Assembly: GCA_916613615.1 (NCBI GenBank)
Contig: OU744726.1
Coordinates: 22,633,515 to 22,697,514 of the forward strand
From: Steromphala cineraria
Taxonomy: Eukaryota > Mollusca > Gastropoda > Trochida > Trochidae
DNA length: 64,000 nt
Direction: 5' to 3'
Shown here one piece after another: positions 23,961 through 36,524 of this stretch. The translations under genes were made by a program, and so were the position numbers. Positions within the stretch are counted from its first letter, which is position 1; the number at the start of each line of letters is the position of its first letter. The notes under the pieces were generated by a model, which worked only from the letters and a program-made list of their open reading frames with translations, was not told the DNA's origin and ran no database searches.

Positions 23961-25730
23961 ATGGATAGAGAGATGGCAGCCATGTCATTTTTTAATTCTA
24001 AAACAGTTTAATAAGGTTGATAACCTGTTATGATATCAATAATATAAATCAATGACATGTGCGAACAATACTCATCGTGTGTTGAAATATTAGTTTACTG
24101 ACGGTATCAAAGACGTGCGGGGCACAGTTTGATTGACTTGTATTTTGCAGATGTATTTTAAAAATAAAACACCGTGTGTGAGAAAAACATTAAAGTGTAC
24201 ATCATACACGCAGGAATCTCAATTCCATTGCTTTGTACGTGATTCATATGTTAAAAATGATAGTCTCCTAGTGAAAAAAGCAATCCTTGGGTGAGAGGTT
24301 TAAAGACGCAAATAAACCAAACTCCTGGAGCTGTAAAACATCTCAGCACGACTCCATTATACACGTACGTATGATAACCAAATTGATTTGTAGAAAGAAT
24401 ACATATATTCTAGGATAAGTGTTCAACACGCACGTTTGTGAAAACCAATTGATTCAGTAGGCCTATGTATAATAATAATTTTCTAAAATGAATCGAAAAT
24501 CTTGTGGGTGAACAACAGATCAGAGACGCACTTCGTCAAATAGGTGCATACATATATATTTTGCGTTTTCTGCATATATCTAAGTCAAAACATAAAACAA
24601 TGTATATTTTACCTACGTTTATAAATTTGAATTTCCATTGTATAAGAACCGCTCAAGGGACATTACTCAAGTATATTATCGTTAAGACAGCATTGGCGTG
24701 CATACCACACCCTCCGAGTCAGGGACACACCACTGTCCTATCCAACAACTTCTCTTATTTTAGAGATGCCATTAACTTTTACAAGCATTTTAAATTTTAC
24801 CCTTGCTTAGTACACAAATTACGTTTGAATTAATTTATTTTTTAGACAAATCATCGGATATAAGGTTCTGTCACAATATGCAATCCATCTTTTTGTATTA
24901 CATATTTGTTTGGTAAATCAAACATTCGATCATGTCAACAAATACATTTCTTGTAAAGGAAATACTTCAGGATACCTTTATCTTTAGGTATAAACTCATG
25001 GGCAAAAGAAACGCTGGGTATTTTCAAACGAAGGATTAACAAATTATGTATGCCATGTAAATTCGATTTCGAATGTGGTTGATAAAAAAAGTATTTGGAG
25101 AATTATTGTTCATAATTTTAACCATGATGGCATGGAGCGTTTTGTACTGTGGTTGTCTAAACACTGTTGGGGTGCTAACATTGCTGTTTTCAGGTACTTT
25201 TTTGTTAATTAAGAAATTAAGTTTGAATTTCGGAAATGTATATCAGAAGTTTATTTGAGATACTGTTAATGAAAAATATCCACTTTTGACTTTTCTGCAT
25301 TGATATGTCTTCGCGTTATAACGTCTATAAATATGCAAAAAAATGACCAATTTGGCTCTCCAATCTCGCTTATTTAAGGAGGTAGCAAATTGATGATTCT
25401 TTTATACGCGTTTTCTAAGGCGCCATGCAAAAACATCAACACAAAATGATTCAAACAAGGCAAACATAGTTGAGTTGACTTCTAAGGAAACTTTGCCACT
25501 CTGCTTCATTCCCATTTATCTTACATGGAATAAAATATCCTGACATTTATGTTACCAGCGTTTCTTTTGCCCGTGAGTTTATATCACTATACGTTTTAAT
25601 ATGCTTGACACGTTTTTCGTATATGTACATATAAAATTTGCATACCAACGATTGTTTCAGCAAGAGTTCCTTTTTGTATGCCGGTTACGTCATAAAACAA
25701 TTAAAGTTCAGATGGTTATATCCCATTCCG
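23961..25730. other. Noncoding AT-rich stretch
   Basis: No supported gene. A 61-codon frame at 25073-25258 is hydrophobic but has no context to support it. A 109-codon frame at 24504-24833 has no recognisable features. Confidence 0.5.
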
Positions 25731-26343
25731 CCTACAGTCACATTATCCCTCAACCCATTCTGCCTACAGTCACATTATCCCTCAACCCATTTGCCTACAG
25801 TCACATTATCCCTTAACCCATTTTGCCTACAGTCACATTATCCCTCAACCCATTCTGCCTACAGTCACATTATCCCTTAACCCATCATGCCTACAATCAC
25901 ATTATCCCTCAACCAATTCTGCCTACAGTCACATTATCCCTCAACCCATTCTGCCTACAGTCACATTATCCCTCAACCCATTCTGCCTACAGTCACATTA
26001 TCCCTTAACCCATTCTGCCTTTAGCCACATTATCCCTCAACCCATTCTGACTACAGTCACATTATCCCTTAACCCATTCTGCCTACAGTCACATTATCCC
26101 TTAACCCATTCTGACTACAGTCACATTATCCCTTAACCCATTCTGCCTACAGTCACATTATCCCTTAACCCATTCTGCCTACAGTCACATTATCCCTCAA
26201 CCCATTTTGCCTACAGTCACATTATCCCTCAACCCATTCTGCCTACAGTCACATTATCCCTCAACCCATTCTGCCTACAGTCACATTATCCCTTAACCCA
26301 TTCTGCCTACAGTCACATTATCCCTCAACCCATTCTGCCTACA
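25731..26343 (+). repeat. 32-bp minisatellite, about 19 copies
   Basis: The unit starts CCTACAGTCACATTATCC and continues with CTCAACCCATTCTG (C/T variable in CCCTYAACCC). Copies follow one another at 32 bp, with rare 31-bp units. Sequence variation is limited to a few positions, chiefly the CTCAACCC/CTTAACCC alternative, an ATTTTG/ATTCTG alternative and scattered single changes. The unit has no stop codon in any forward frame, so three overlapping open frames result. They are not genes, because 32 is not a multiple of three and no start or signal is associated. Confidence 0.97.
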
Positions 26344-26716
26344 AAAAATAAGCTGTCTCAAGGGAGACAGGCCGTTTTCTTGCTAGTTCTATACGATCCA
26401 ACAGGAATGAAATCGGTATAAACGCCTCTTCACAAAAATAATTTGTAACCACAGGCATAAAACCATACAAAGTCTTGTCTCACGCTAACCTTGACATGTT
26501 TATATGAAATTTACGATCAGGTAGAAGCGCAAATTGACCGATTGTTAATCGTGATTAAGTCACGTGGTATGTGATAAGCGGTTATTATCCCCCCCATAAA
26601 CAGCGTATTGACCAGCGAGGCTTTACAGTGATACGATATCGGTGAAACCAACATCACCTGTCAGCTGCTGACAGATAATGACAGTGGACAATAACTCAGC
26701 TTGCGTGTCATTGACA
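26344..26716. other. Noncoding stretch with E-box and homeodomain words
   Basis: No gene. The segment 26530-26720 is less AT-rich and holds CACCTGTCAGCTGCTGACAG, a near-palindrome with E boxes and TGTCA cores, plus AATCGTGATTAAGTCACGTG. It may be a regulatory island; unproven. Confidence 0.35.
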
Positions 26717-27097
26717 AAGCTCCTGTATATTGACAAGAAATTGATTACAATCAGATGAAGAGGGTGGTCCGTGATACCAACAGTATATGTCAATACCATC
26801 TGAGTAAATATAGCACAGATATGATGATAACTGTGTTAAAGTGCAGATAAATACGTTGCTTGTTTAACCTTGGCTAGTTATGAACATGGGAACAAATAAA
26901 GGACCGATATTATGACTTATTGTAATATTTCATTTGGTTGACCTTATAGGTTGACATTAATACGTACATCTATTTCAGATTTTGAAATGTATCTGTCAAT
27001 ACAGCGAATGAAGAGGATGTTTACTGATACCGGAATATCTGCCAATACCATCTGAGTAAATACAGCATTGCAATGCTGATAACTGTGCTATAGGTGC

Positions 27098-27113
27098 TGA
27101 TAGACCATCAGTA
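27098..27113 (+). repeat. Target-site duplication of the LINE fragment (left)
   Basis: TGATAGACCATCAGTA occurs here and again, identically, at 27468-27483, exactly flanking the inserted LINE 3' fragment. A 16-bp perfect duplication is the expected footprint of target-primed reverse transcription. Confidence 0.85.
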
Positions 27114-27467
27114 ACAAGTGACAAGTTTATTCTGTGAAAAGGCCTCATGGCCAAAAGCACATGAAAATACAGCTCAAAATCAACGCATGTCAAGTTTACA
27201 TACATTATATTGGCAGTTTTCTTTTCAAATAAATAGCCAAATTCTTAATATGCTCAGGATTGCTGGATGATAATAACTGATACAATTTTTCTCTTGAAAG
27301 GAATATGAAATAGTATGGAGGAATAAGTTTTCCCCGTAAATGCCTATAATAGGGACAGACTAGTAAAAAATGATACTCATCTTCTGTTACATTCATATTA
27401 CAATTAGTGCATAGAAGCTGATCTTTATCAATAAAACTGTCGTACCTTAATTTACTAATCTTAAGTA
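27114..27467 (-). mobile_element. 5'-truncated LINE insertion
   Basis: On the minus strand the insert encodes LKISKLRYDSFIDKDQLLCT, then NCNMNVTEDEYHFLLVCP, YYRHLRGKL and, further on, SSSNPEHIKNLAIYLKRKL before a stop. This is the C-terminal end of an invertebrate non-LTR polymerase with its C-x2-C and EDEYHFL block. The short 3' UTR follows, with GGCCATGAGGCC and AATAAACTTGTCACTTGT. The insertion is bounded by identical 16-bp direct repeats and is only 354 bp, so it is dead on arrival. The open frame is uninterrupted, suggesting it is younger than the relic at 23.6 kb. Confidence 0.9.
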
Positions 27468-27630
27468 TGATAGACCATCAGTATGTTCTTTGTTTAACCT
27501 GGTACATGTACATTCTTTACAAAGGCTTATATGTATCTGTGAATACAATCTGAGTACACATATAGAACTTGTATCTTTATAGTTATGTTATAAATGCTGA
27601 CATATGTTATTTATCTAACCTTTTATAACT

Positions 27631-30486
27631 CTTTGTCAATGCGCATGTTTTGCATATAGTTTGAAATGTTTCTGTTACTGGCTTGTTGCACTTGCATTTT
27701 GTAGCTCATGATACTGAATATCATAATTAGGCTAATAAATTGGTTGATTTGAAGACTTTTGATTTTTGATTTTACAGAAGTCTTTATTGTATAGAGACTG
27801 ATATATATTAAGAGTACGAATGAGACAAATAAAGAAACGACAGAGGAAAATGGAATATCATCTTGTACAATAACCTGTTTCTGCAGCCAAACAATTTACA
27901 CAGGAATGGACGTTTTTTTAGTTGCCAATAAAATCTTGTTGGAAAATTAACGAATCTTAGGAACGAAACGACAGCCACTAGTGTTCAATTAACTATTTTT
28001 ACCTCATTAAATACATCTGTTTATATACTAGCGTCAGTGTATTCCAAAGAGGTTTATTTGTTGGGATGTCTTAAATAGAAACTGTTCAATTTGATAAATA
28101 ACATTTACAGAGAAATATTTTTTATAGGGAACCACTCGACGCTCTCTATTTCAAACACCTTGTTCAATATTGTCTCTTGTGTCAGCAAAGGCTTCATTCA
28201 AGGATGTCACGAAGATCCGTTCGATTTTTTAAAATCAATTAATGCGAAGTGTATTAAAAGACAAGGGAATATAACATCCCCTTGTCATATTCTTAAAAAC
28301 ATTTTTTCTAAATATAGTTATTGTGTTTGCCCGCTCTACACAGATTTAATTCACGTTATATCACGAAAATGAAATGATTATCTTTCTTTATATATTGTTT
28401 TCAAAGCAGGTGCTTGTATTATTAGATCGGACAGAGGGAAAGTCGTCACTATCTGCACGAGCTACTGTGTAATCTGAAAAACCTGCGGTTTGACACATTG
28501 TCACTTGGGTGACATATCGCCTTCTATAATGGTCTAAAGACAATTCCGTTACATGTTGTCTCTCTCACTTTAAATAGTCTCTTATTTGAAGATAACTCCG
28601 TAGCCTTGAATCGATCTTGCACTTAATCTATAATTCCATTTGAAACGGTTATTTTCGTTGGTTTTCAAGGATAGACTATCATTAACGATTTGCAGAGCAA
28701 AAACAAGTTCTTTTCAAAGAAATGATTACATGAGCATCGTCTAAATCTACACAGTAATCACTTTCGCCTGTCCGGTGTTTAGAGAGGAATCTTGTTATTT
28801 TCAAACAGCAACATCAAAGGTCTGTTAATTACAGGTCTCTAAAGGTGGGCTGAAGAGTCTTTTTATGATGTAAACTTTGGTATTTGACATTTTGGTTGTC
28901 GACTTAAAAAACTTTTCTTGCTGAGGTTTCCCTGAAACGTTACAGGCTGGTAGATGTAATATCAGTGTGAAGGACATTATATAGAGTCAGAATTCAAATT
29001 CATATATTCAAATTCATTCTGATATTGTATTGTATATACTCTTAACATTTATTTTGTAAATTATAAATGTTATATTGCCTCTCATAATTCGCTGAGCGAC
29101 TGCTCGTAGTTTTACCAATCTGCATTTATGTTTTATGTTTACATTTGTATCTACGAATAACGTCTTCTGTCTGTCTGTCTGTCTGTTTGTGTACGGCCGA
29201 AATTATAGTTTCAAGATTTCTGATCTACATACGAAATGCATATTCAGTTTTCGGATTAAAACTTTCTTATTGAAAATCAAACTACATACAATATAATGTC
29301 AAGAGTTAACTATTTTTATTTTTATTTTTTTTAAACAATTTGATATCGGATGTCAAATTTAGATTTCAGAAACAGAGACTGAGACAAGTTTAGGTACAGG
29401 TATAGATTTGAGATACAGATTTATTTGATCAGATTTTGTATTTTCAGGTTAAGACTCATACAGTGTACCACGTAACCAACGCAACGCATCCGAAACACGC
29501 AAGGTAGATTCTGATAATATTTAACAAATAAATTGTAGAAGAAAGATGTATATTTCAAGGAAGTAATATTAAAATATTCTTGAACCTGAAATGAGAAATG
29601 AAGATTCTGTAAATTCAAACTAATTCCTATCATCCCTATTCATGATAGAACAAAAATAACAAAATATTATGTTCAAGTTCGCACGTCGAAAAACATATGA
29701 CTTAATTGAACTTGTTGTTGAGTTGTTTATGAATAAGAATACAAAAATACATGTCTTAAAGTGTGTATGTCATTCCGAACAATCGTTATTCCGATACTTC
29801 CTTATTGGATAAAACTCTTTTATAAAAGCAACCAAAATTTCTAATGATATAAAAATCTATTATAATGGAAACCAAAATATCTGAAAGAATGGTTGAAAAC
29901 AAGTTAATATTTTGGGAAATTCTCTATTATCCATCACGAAAACATGACAAACTTATAAAAAGTGTCATTCACGGCAAAAAGGAAGTTATTTTAGCAGTAT
30001 TACGCAGTATGTCACGTCTCATAAATACTTGTGACTATCTGCGCAGGCGTTTATGAGTGAAAATGCCAGCTCTGAGACGCCATTTTGTCATTCATAATCA
30101 TTACACGCTTTTCACGTGCACGACATTGACAAGGTCTAAACTCGCCATCAATCAATTTCTCCTCTATTTCAACACCCGGGCTTCCCTGAAGGAGAATGAT
30201 AAAACAATCAGTCCATTTTCAGTCATTAACGCACCATTAATTGGCTCTTTTATAGATTGTCTATTATGATATTGTTCGTCATCAATAAGAGGCTTATTAT
30301 GATTCTATCCTCCGGCCAGTAAATAGTCGGTCTTTGTTTTTGTTTACGTAGCTTTTATGACCGAATTCATTGTAGGGGTTATTCTTTGTAAAGAAGGAGA
30401 AAAAACTTTATACTTCTCATGTTCATTCCTGAAAATGGTTGAAAGGGACTATCCTTTCGGGATATATTACGTGGAAAATAAATTCA
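27631..30486. other. Noncoding AT-rich stretch
   Basis: No supported gene. A TCTG microsatellite lies at 29166-29185. The part from 30050 to 30270 is less AT-rich, with ATTA and ATCAATCAAT homeodomain-type words and CACGTG, and could be regulatory. Open frames of 60-93 codons lack features. Confidence 0.45.
29166..29185. repeat. (TCTG)5 microsatellite
   Basis: Five perfect TCTG units, read directly. Confidence 0.95.
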
Positions 30487-30722
30487 GTTGATAAAGGCTA
30501 TGTTATATGGACGTCCATCTTCTTTATTCAATGTTGGCGACATTTCGACATAGATAGATGTAGACTTTTAGAAACGTGATTATCATACCAACCGTCCTTT
30601 TAGAAGTTTAGTTGATAAAGGCTATGTTATTAATGTACAACTTCTTTATTCAATGTTGGCGACGTTTCGACATAGATAGATGTCGTTTTCAAGCAATTGC
30701 CTTCATCATTACGACAATACTT
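30487..30722 (+). repeat. Tandem pair of the CTTCTTTATTCAATG repeat family
   Basis: GTTGATAAAGGCTATGTTAT starts both copies (30487 and 30611, period 124). Each continues with CTTCTTTATTCAATGTTGGC and GACRTTTCGACATAGATAGA. The motif string (CTTCTTT, then GCGAC, then TTTCGACA, then AGAT) matches the foldback elements at 36525 and 50321, so these look like half-elements of that family. ATTATCATACCA followed by CGTCCTT in copy 1 also recurs near 31578. Confidence 0.7.
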
Positions 30723-32618
30723 TGGTTCGAAATAACTACTTGCCGGTAACTCTGTTAAATGTTTTAAGATGAATCGTTGAAATACCAATATGAAGATGTT
30801 AATAAGAAACCTATCCTCTATTATAACCCCCCTCCCGGCCAGTGTTGTTTAAAGCAGTTTGTGAAGAGCACACTTTTTTCACCTGCACTGATCGTGATAT
30901 GAAAAGCAATCATTTGAAGGTATGACTTATTTTTTCTTGCAAATTGAATTTTACAAATCTGTTTTTATATGTTTATTTATCACAACATTTGTTGACGAAG
31001 ATATAGATGAGTCACGTTGTTTTTAAGGCGTTCTTTCACCAGAATAGTTTGCTATCAATCTCTGTTACTAGAAAGTCAATTTTCATTTGGTCAGTGAAAC
31101 AATTAAAAGTCTTTGCGAAATAAAAGTTTCGTATGCGTACAATTATTTCTATATAGACAATACTCGTTGGTGTTTAAAATGAAGATATCCTAAGATATAA
31201 ATTAGCAAGGTCGAAGGCTTCAATTTACACATTTTTTAGATGTTATATTGTTTTTATTCTTCATATTTCGTTCAAGATCACATGAAATAAACACAGTAAC
31301 ACAATTGTTTAAACGCATTGTTAAATCATGAAAAGAAACAATCTTGAACAAAGAAGAACGTTTGACAGCACAGCCATAATGCTTTACATAATTAATATTC
31401 CGTTGAAATTATTTAATTAGGAACATTTTAATGTGTTAACATGAGTTCTTCAGGCTCGTGGGAAAATGAGCTATGAATTTGAACTTCAAGTTAAAAAAAG
31501 AGAAGCATTTGGTACAGTGTTGGTTCAGCTTTAAAGGTCTATGGTTTACTTGTAGAAACGTAACTGAGGTGCAAAATTATCATACCAGACGTCCTTCTAT
31601 TTACAGCATGAAGTATATACAGGATCTATTGTCCATCTGACATTTTAATGTCTTCGTAGGTTGTCAATCTTTTACAAATCTCTAGATTTTGGATTAGGTA
31701 TTCTCACTGCCTTTTATACCCATTGTATCCGTTGTATCTCTTATGTTTCCACAAGTTTGTTGATAACTAAAAATTGTCAGTTAATCATAATCAATTATCA
31801 AGTTGAATAACAGATTGACCGTCACTGAAGATGACGTTGATGAAATCAAGGAAATATTACATCTCAGAATTCACAATCTCTCCATAAAGGTCCATTGTTA
31901 TGTGTTATTAATGGACTAATGATCCAATCTTATTCTGCGCATGCGTACTGGCAACATCTGGCTGTCATAATAATGCAGTATCATAAATAAGTTGATGAAT
32001 TGTTCGTTACCAAAGAAAATCTGAAAGCGTGGAGCTCGGGTTGACTGCCTGTACAAACCACAAAGAACTAATCACCATTGTTCGGCAACCCAATATTTAG
32101 AAACTATTCGAGCATAGTCACATTATTGAAAGTAGTTTGTCGGAATTAACTGTGAACTGTTCTCCTCTGTGCTTCCGTAATTAATATTTCAGGATATTTT
32201 TCTATTGTTTACAGCCCAAAAATGAAGTCAATTTATTCTAAGTGTCATCACCTTTGGATAGAAGTTAAATTTTCAAATGATCGAAACCCTGAACACGAAG
32301 ACAACGTAATTCTATTGTGTCAATTTATTTCAATTTTTATTTAAGAAATCAATAAATACAACAAACTGAAAAGAACGAATGTAAATATGTGAAACCAACT
32401 TGCATGGGACATCAATTGAAAATGTCAATGATGAATATTTAATGAATGACTGAAAGTCAATGATGAAACTGAAAACAGAAACATTTTTTTTATAGATAAC
32501 AACTTCTTTATTGTAAAGAGGATGACATTTCAGAGTAGGTGCTTACTGCTTAAAGGGACACTTCGTGAGTTGTTGGAGGTTACATTATGATAAACTTTAT
32601 TAATCGTGTCATTTGATC
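30723..32618. other. Noncoding AT-rich stretch
   Basis: No gene. GATAACAACTTCTTTATTG at about 32496 is another end-fragment of the AACTTCTTT foldback family. The rest shows nothing I can support. Confidence 0.45.
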
Positions 32619-32786
32619 AATGGATTTTATGTGAATCTTCATTCTTTGTCCTCTGACTATGGATGATTGACTTGTGTAATGAGATTTTTGACACTGTCAA
32701 AATAATACATTTAGCATTCACTTACAATTATCAGTGAGAAATTCAAATTATAAAATTATCAAAAAACGTGCTACTGCCCCTTTAAA
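32619..32786 (-). mobile_element. Truncated AGTAGCACGT-family MITE, inverted copy
   Basis: Reverse-complement match to the left half of the copy at 32988-33342, including CACTGATAATTGTAAG, GACAGTGT, AAATCTCATTACACAAG and GAGGACAA. It is joined head-to-head to the next copy, forming a 50-bp perfect palindrome at 32759-32808. Confidence 0.85.
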
Positions 32787-32808
32787 GGGGCAGTAGCACG
32801 TTTTTTGA
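32759..32808. repeat. 50-bp perfect palindrome
   Basis: Centre TTTAAA at 32781-32786, with arms reading outward through GGGGCAGTAGCACGTTTTTT and GA. It has no spacer, and it results from two MITE ends meeting head-to-head. A second near-palindrome with one mismatched pair lies at about 32970-33005. Confidence 0.95.
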
Positions 32809-32989
32809 ATTTTATATTTTCTATGTTACACTTTTAATTTCCGTTAATGCTAACTGTATTATTTTGTGTAAGAAAAAAGAAACGCATGGCAGAGCTTTGC
32901 ATTATAACTTTGTTTTTATTACTGTTTCATTTAGTTTCATTTTCCCGACACCACCTTATTTTCCCCCTAAACGTGCTACTTCCCCTTTA
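32784..32989 (+). mobile_element. AGTAGCACGT-family MITE, internally deleted copy
   Basis: It has both terminal repeats (AAAGGGGCAGTAGCACGTTT and AAACGTGCTACTTCCCCTTT) but only about 206 bp between the outer ends. Compared with the neighbour at 32988-33342 it lacks most of the left-interior segment from GACAGTGT to GAGGACAA. Confidence 0.85.
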
Positions 32990-33342
32990 AAGGGGCAGTA
33001 GCACGTTTTTTGATAATTTATATTTTAAAATTTTCACTGATAATTGTAAGTTAATGTTAAATATATTATTTTGACAGTGTAAAAAATCTCATTACACAAG
33101 CCAATAATCCATAGTTAGAGGACAACGTATGAAGATTCAATTAAAACCCATTGGCGGCAATTTTGTGTGAACACCATTAATTCATATTTGTGAAAGAAAA
33201 AGGTATCGCATGGCAAAACTTTACGTGATATGTTTGAATTATTACTGCTCAATTTAGTTTAAATACATTGTCTTTCAATTGGAACCATAAATTTTCATTT
33301 TCCAGACATCACCTTATTTCCCCCCTAAAGTTTCCCCTTTAA
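32988..33342 (+). mobile_element. AGTAGCACGT-family MITE, longest copy
   Basis: It starts AAAGGGGCAGTAGCACGTTT, carries the family body (CACTGATAATTGTAAG, GACAGTGT, AAATCTCATTACACAAG, CATTGTCTTTCAATTGGAAC) and ends with CCCCTAAAGTTTCCCCTTT. The CGTGCTACTG part of the right terminal repeat has been lost by a short deletion. About 355 bp. No coding content. The solo copy at 15498-15780 lacks the ACAGTGT-to-GAGGACAA segment. Confidence 0.85.
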
Positions 33343-33502
33343 GAAGCGACTGTCTAAGCTAAGAAGGATCAAGGTTTCAGTAAGATAGCACGAGCTATTC
33401 GTAGGCTCAGGTTGATATATCTAAATGGTAGATCTTCCTATATGTATATCTAGTGTTTGAAGGACATCAATAAGTGGTATACATAGGAACAGAAATGTTT
33501 TC

Positions 33503-33610
33503 TTGGATAACAACTTCCTTATTGTGAAGGTCATATGAAGAGTACATGTATATCTCATCTGAGATGTTCGGAAACGTCTTTGTTTCAACAATAAAGAAGT
33601 TGTGTTTGAG
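33503..33610. mobile_element. Short foldback of the AACTTCTTT family
   Basis: GGATAACAACTTCCTTATTG at the left and CAATAAAGAAGTTGTGTTT at the right are imperfect inverses around a 55-bp centre that includes GGAAACGTCTTTG. The GAAACGTC word and ends tie it to the elements at 36525 and 50321. Confidence 0.65.
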
Positions 33611-36524
33611 AAAATATTGCTGTTTGGAAATTTACTCCCGTTATCCTCTAACTTTTCTAGTGTCATTGTCGGTGTTGGTGTATAAGTGTCCTTATGTCTT
33701 TTGTTGTTTTGTTTTCAAATTGGAAAAAAAAACAAATTTTAAGATTTTGAATATTGATTTCATAAAAAATATTTGTTAGTATTAACCCTAAACATTGACA
33801 CTATCGAAGCACCGAGAAAACATAAAATCTTGGACTTGTCAAAAGAAAGCTTTTTAATGTTTCCAGGGCACTTTGCTTTTTTTACAACCGAACGAACCAA
33901 ATTATGCTTAGGGTGTTGTCTTTGCACTAAAATAGCTTTATTCTTCATACTGCGATGCTTATGGTAAATCTATACTAATACTCAGTCTCTGTATTAATGA
34001 TTCTAAAACGATTATTATATTAAAATTAGAAAAGATGCCTCTGACAAATGACTGCATATCTAAACTTGATCTTCGAGAGGTAATGTTAAGGACAAAATAT
34101 TGTAAACTACAGTCTGGGTGTTAGACAAATGGTAAATAGTAAGGAGAGGAGAGTATAAATGAAACCATCTCAAAACAAAGAGATAATCAAAAATACTCGC
34201 CATTGTTTCTCTACAATCGCCCCATCGTGCTTGTCTTGTGTGATTGCGGTCAAATGAGATTTCTGCCATTATAACTACGACATACGCATGCTTGGCCATC
34301 ATGACAGGAAATTGATTGCCGTTCGGGTGACCAACGTCATTATTTGAAAGTGCTGATTCCCATTTTCACGTTGAAATGTGATGACCGAAGTTATGAATAT
34401 GAAATGGTCACCTTTCGGTCATCATTGAAACATGAAATACTTGTATTCTTTTGCAAGAAAATAACCAATATGTTCCTTTGTACACACAACTGTGCCTTCA
34501 ACGACTTCTCGTCACTAAGTGCACGGCGGACAAACTCGGGCATTCACCTCGTCAATCTTACAGAGATTATAAAACAGATTTTATCTCAAAAGCAACAGGA
34601 TATTAATATGAAACCCGACAGCTTCCGTGAACAAAACAAATGTTAAACGAGCGTTGGCCTTTATTCCTTTTTCAATTATCTAATACCTCAGGGCGTGTTT
34701 GATCCGTGATATTGCACGTGCTTTTAGCGAAAAACCCTGCACGTGCAGAATAACATTGGGAACTGAATTTTGTCGCTCAATATCGATCTAGGTTAATTAA
34801 CCTAACAATAACATCCTCTTAATTTTCTTCATCATAATCGCCCGCATCACGCTTAACCCCGTTGTTTGCCATTATGGACAAGGTATTGCTTAAGTTTGTC
34901 AAAATTAGGTCTTGCTGGAGAAGGTTGTTCTGTTTTAGGTTTCATCTTAAAACAAAGAACACCTGTATACAAATCGATTTCCTTTGTCCTTGTAGGATGA
35001 AACACGACACCCAATTATCCAAGCTGACATCAGTTCTTTTAACGCTGCATGAAGCCAATACGGCGACAGCTGTTGTTACTGATTTAAGGTAGTCTACAAA
35101 TACGGGCTATTTTATGAGATTAAATCTACATTAACGACTTTTATACGCTGGTTTGAGAACATTAGTGATAGTTATAAGGTTATTGTTAAATGTTTTCAAA
35201 CAATTGCCCATCTGTTTGATCAATTCTGTTTTGTTGTCAATCTAAAGAACTTCTTTGTGATTTTAATGACATTTTTTGATGCCATTTAATGTGGTTTTAA
35301 TTTATAAAATCGCAAATGTTATTCTCATAATGACAAATGTATGATAACAACTTGTTTTACCTTTGTTCAAATGAACATTTAAATACTTATGTGCCTAAGT
35401 TTGGTGTCGCCTATATTTTATATATCTTGATGATTATCAACCACTTATTATTGTGCTTTTTGTCGGCCTATGTGAAATTACTAATTTACTTACTTTGTAA
35501 ATTTTGATTTGTATCATTGACTGTATTTTGAAATATTTAATGGAGCGGCACTTCTATAAGCTTATATCTTGTTGTGCCAATCTATATTCATGTAAATGAT
35601 TTCATGAATAAAAATGTGTTTAAACCATTTGGCAAGTATCATGGTTGGTACTGAGGTCCCCGGTACTGAATTTGTATGAGGCAGTGCACCAACTGGTCTG
35701 TCATCCAGACTCTAGAGCAAACAATATTCAATTGACGACCAATCCAGTCTAGAAAAGTATGTCAAGTCTATATTACCTAGCTCTATAGGTAGAAGTTAAA
35801 ACATTTTCCCGAGCTTTTTTTGCTAGAATACATGATTTGATAAAATTATTGTCAATATTGAAACTAAATGTTAGTCTATGCAAAGTTTGGGGGCATCTCG
35901 CTAAAACGAAAATGTTTAACTCACCGGTGAGATTCAATGAAAAAAAAGCTTGATCCGAAAGTCGAACATTCTAATCTGATGAATCATAGATTTCTATAGA
36001 TTTGTAACTAATTTATGCTGTTATATTCTCAACGAATTCTCAACTATCGATAAAGCATATATGTTTTCCGTTTCAATGAAATCTGTTTATTTCGGTACAC
36101 CTGTGACGTACATGCACGTACATCAAAAGGTGTTTACAATTGATATGCATCAAGTTAAGGTAGGCGTCGTTTCTTGGTACTCATTAAATATACTTTCAAA
36201 TTTATTGTTAATGGCTTTATTCGATAATGAAAATAGTTCGTAAACAAATTTCACAAAAAGACGTCACAAAGGATAAAAATAGGCTATGTATAGCTTCAAA
36301 CAAAACAAAATCGAGAAAACAACACGAACGTTGAAAGTAATTACCGCTTCAAGTTCTTCAGTTGTCAAGAAAGTCCAATTCATCCTGGTGTGTCATAAAA
36401 TAACATTGTTGATTGAATCTATTGATTTCTCATTTGTTACAAATGTGTTTAATAACTTTTGTTTCAAAACTACTTCACTGATCATAGTGAAATTCACAGA
36501 GAATGTCGAAAACTATATCTAGAA
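33611..36524. other. Noncoding AT-rich stretch
   Basis: No supported gene. Frames of 60-100 codons occur at 33546, 34344, 34862 and 36061 but lack domains. CTGCACGTGCAG, a 12-bp palindrome around an E box, lies at about 34737-34748. Confidence 0.45.

Larger units (their letters stand above)
26717..27630 (+). repeat. Degenerate tandem repeat, three copies, split by a LINE insertion
   Basis: ATGTCAATACCATCTGAGTA (copy 1, about 26790) recurs as GCCAATACCATCTGAGTA (copy 2, about 27038) and GTGAATACAATCTGAGTA (copy 3, about 27538). Each is followed by GATAACTGTG/AGTTATGTT and then TTGTTTAACCT/TTATCTAACCT. Copy 2 is interrupted by the LINE fragment at 27114-27467. Spacing is about 250 bp when the insertion is removed. 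Confidence 0.7.

Noticed and set aside
25601..26008. Three overlapping frames with repeated HYPSTH/YSHIIP peptides
   Set aside because: The 32-bp minisatellite has no stop in any frame. The peptide repeats follow from that and shift frame each unit.
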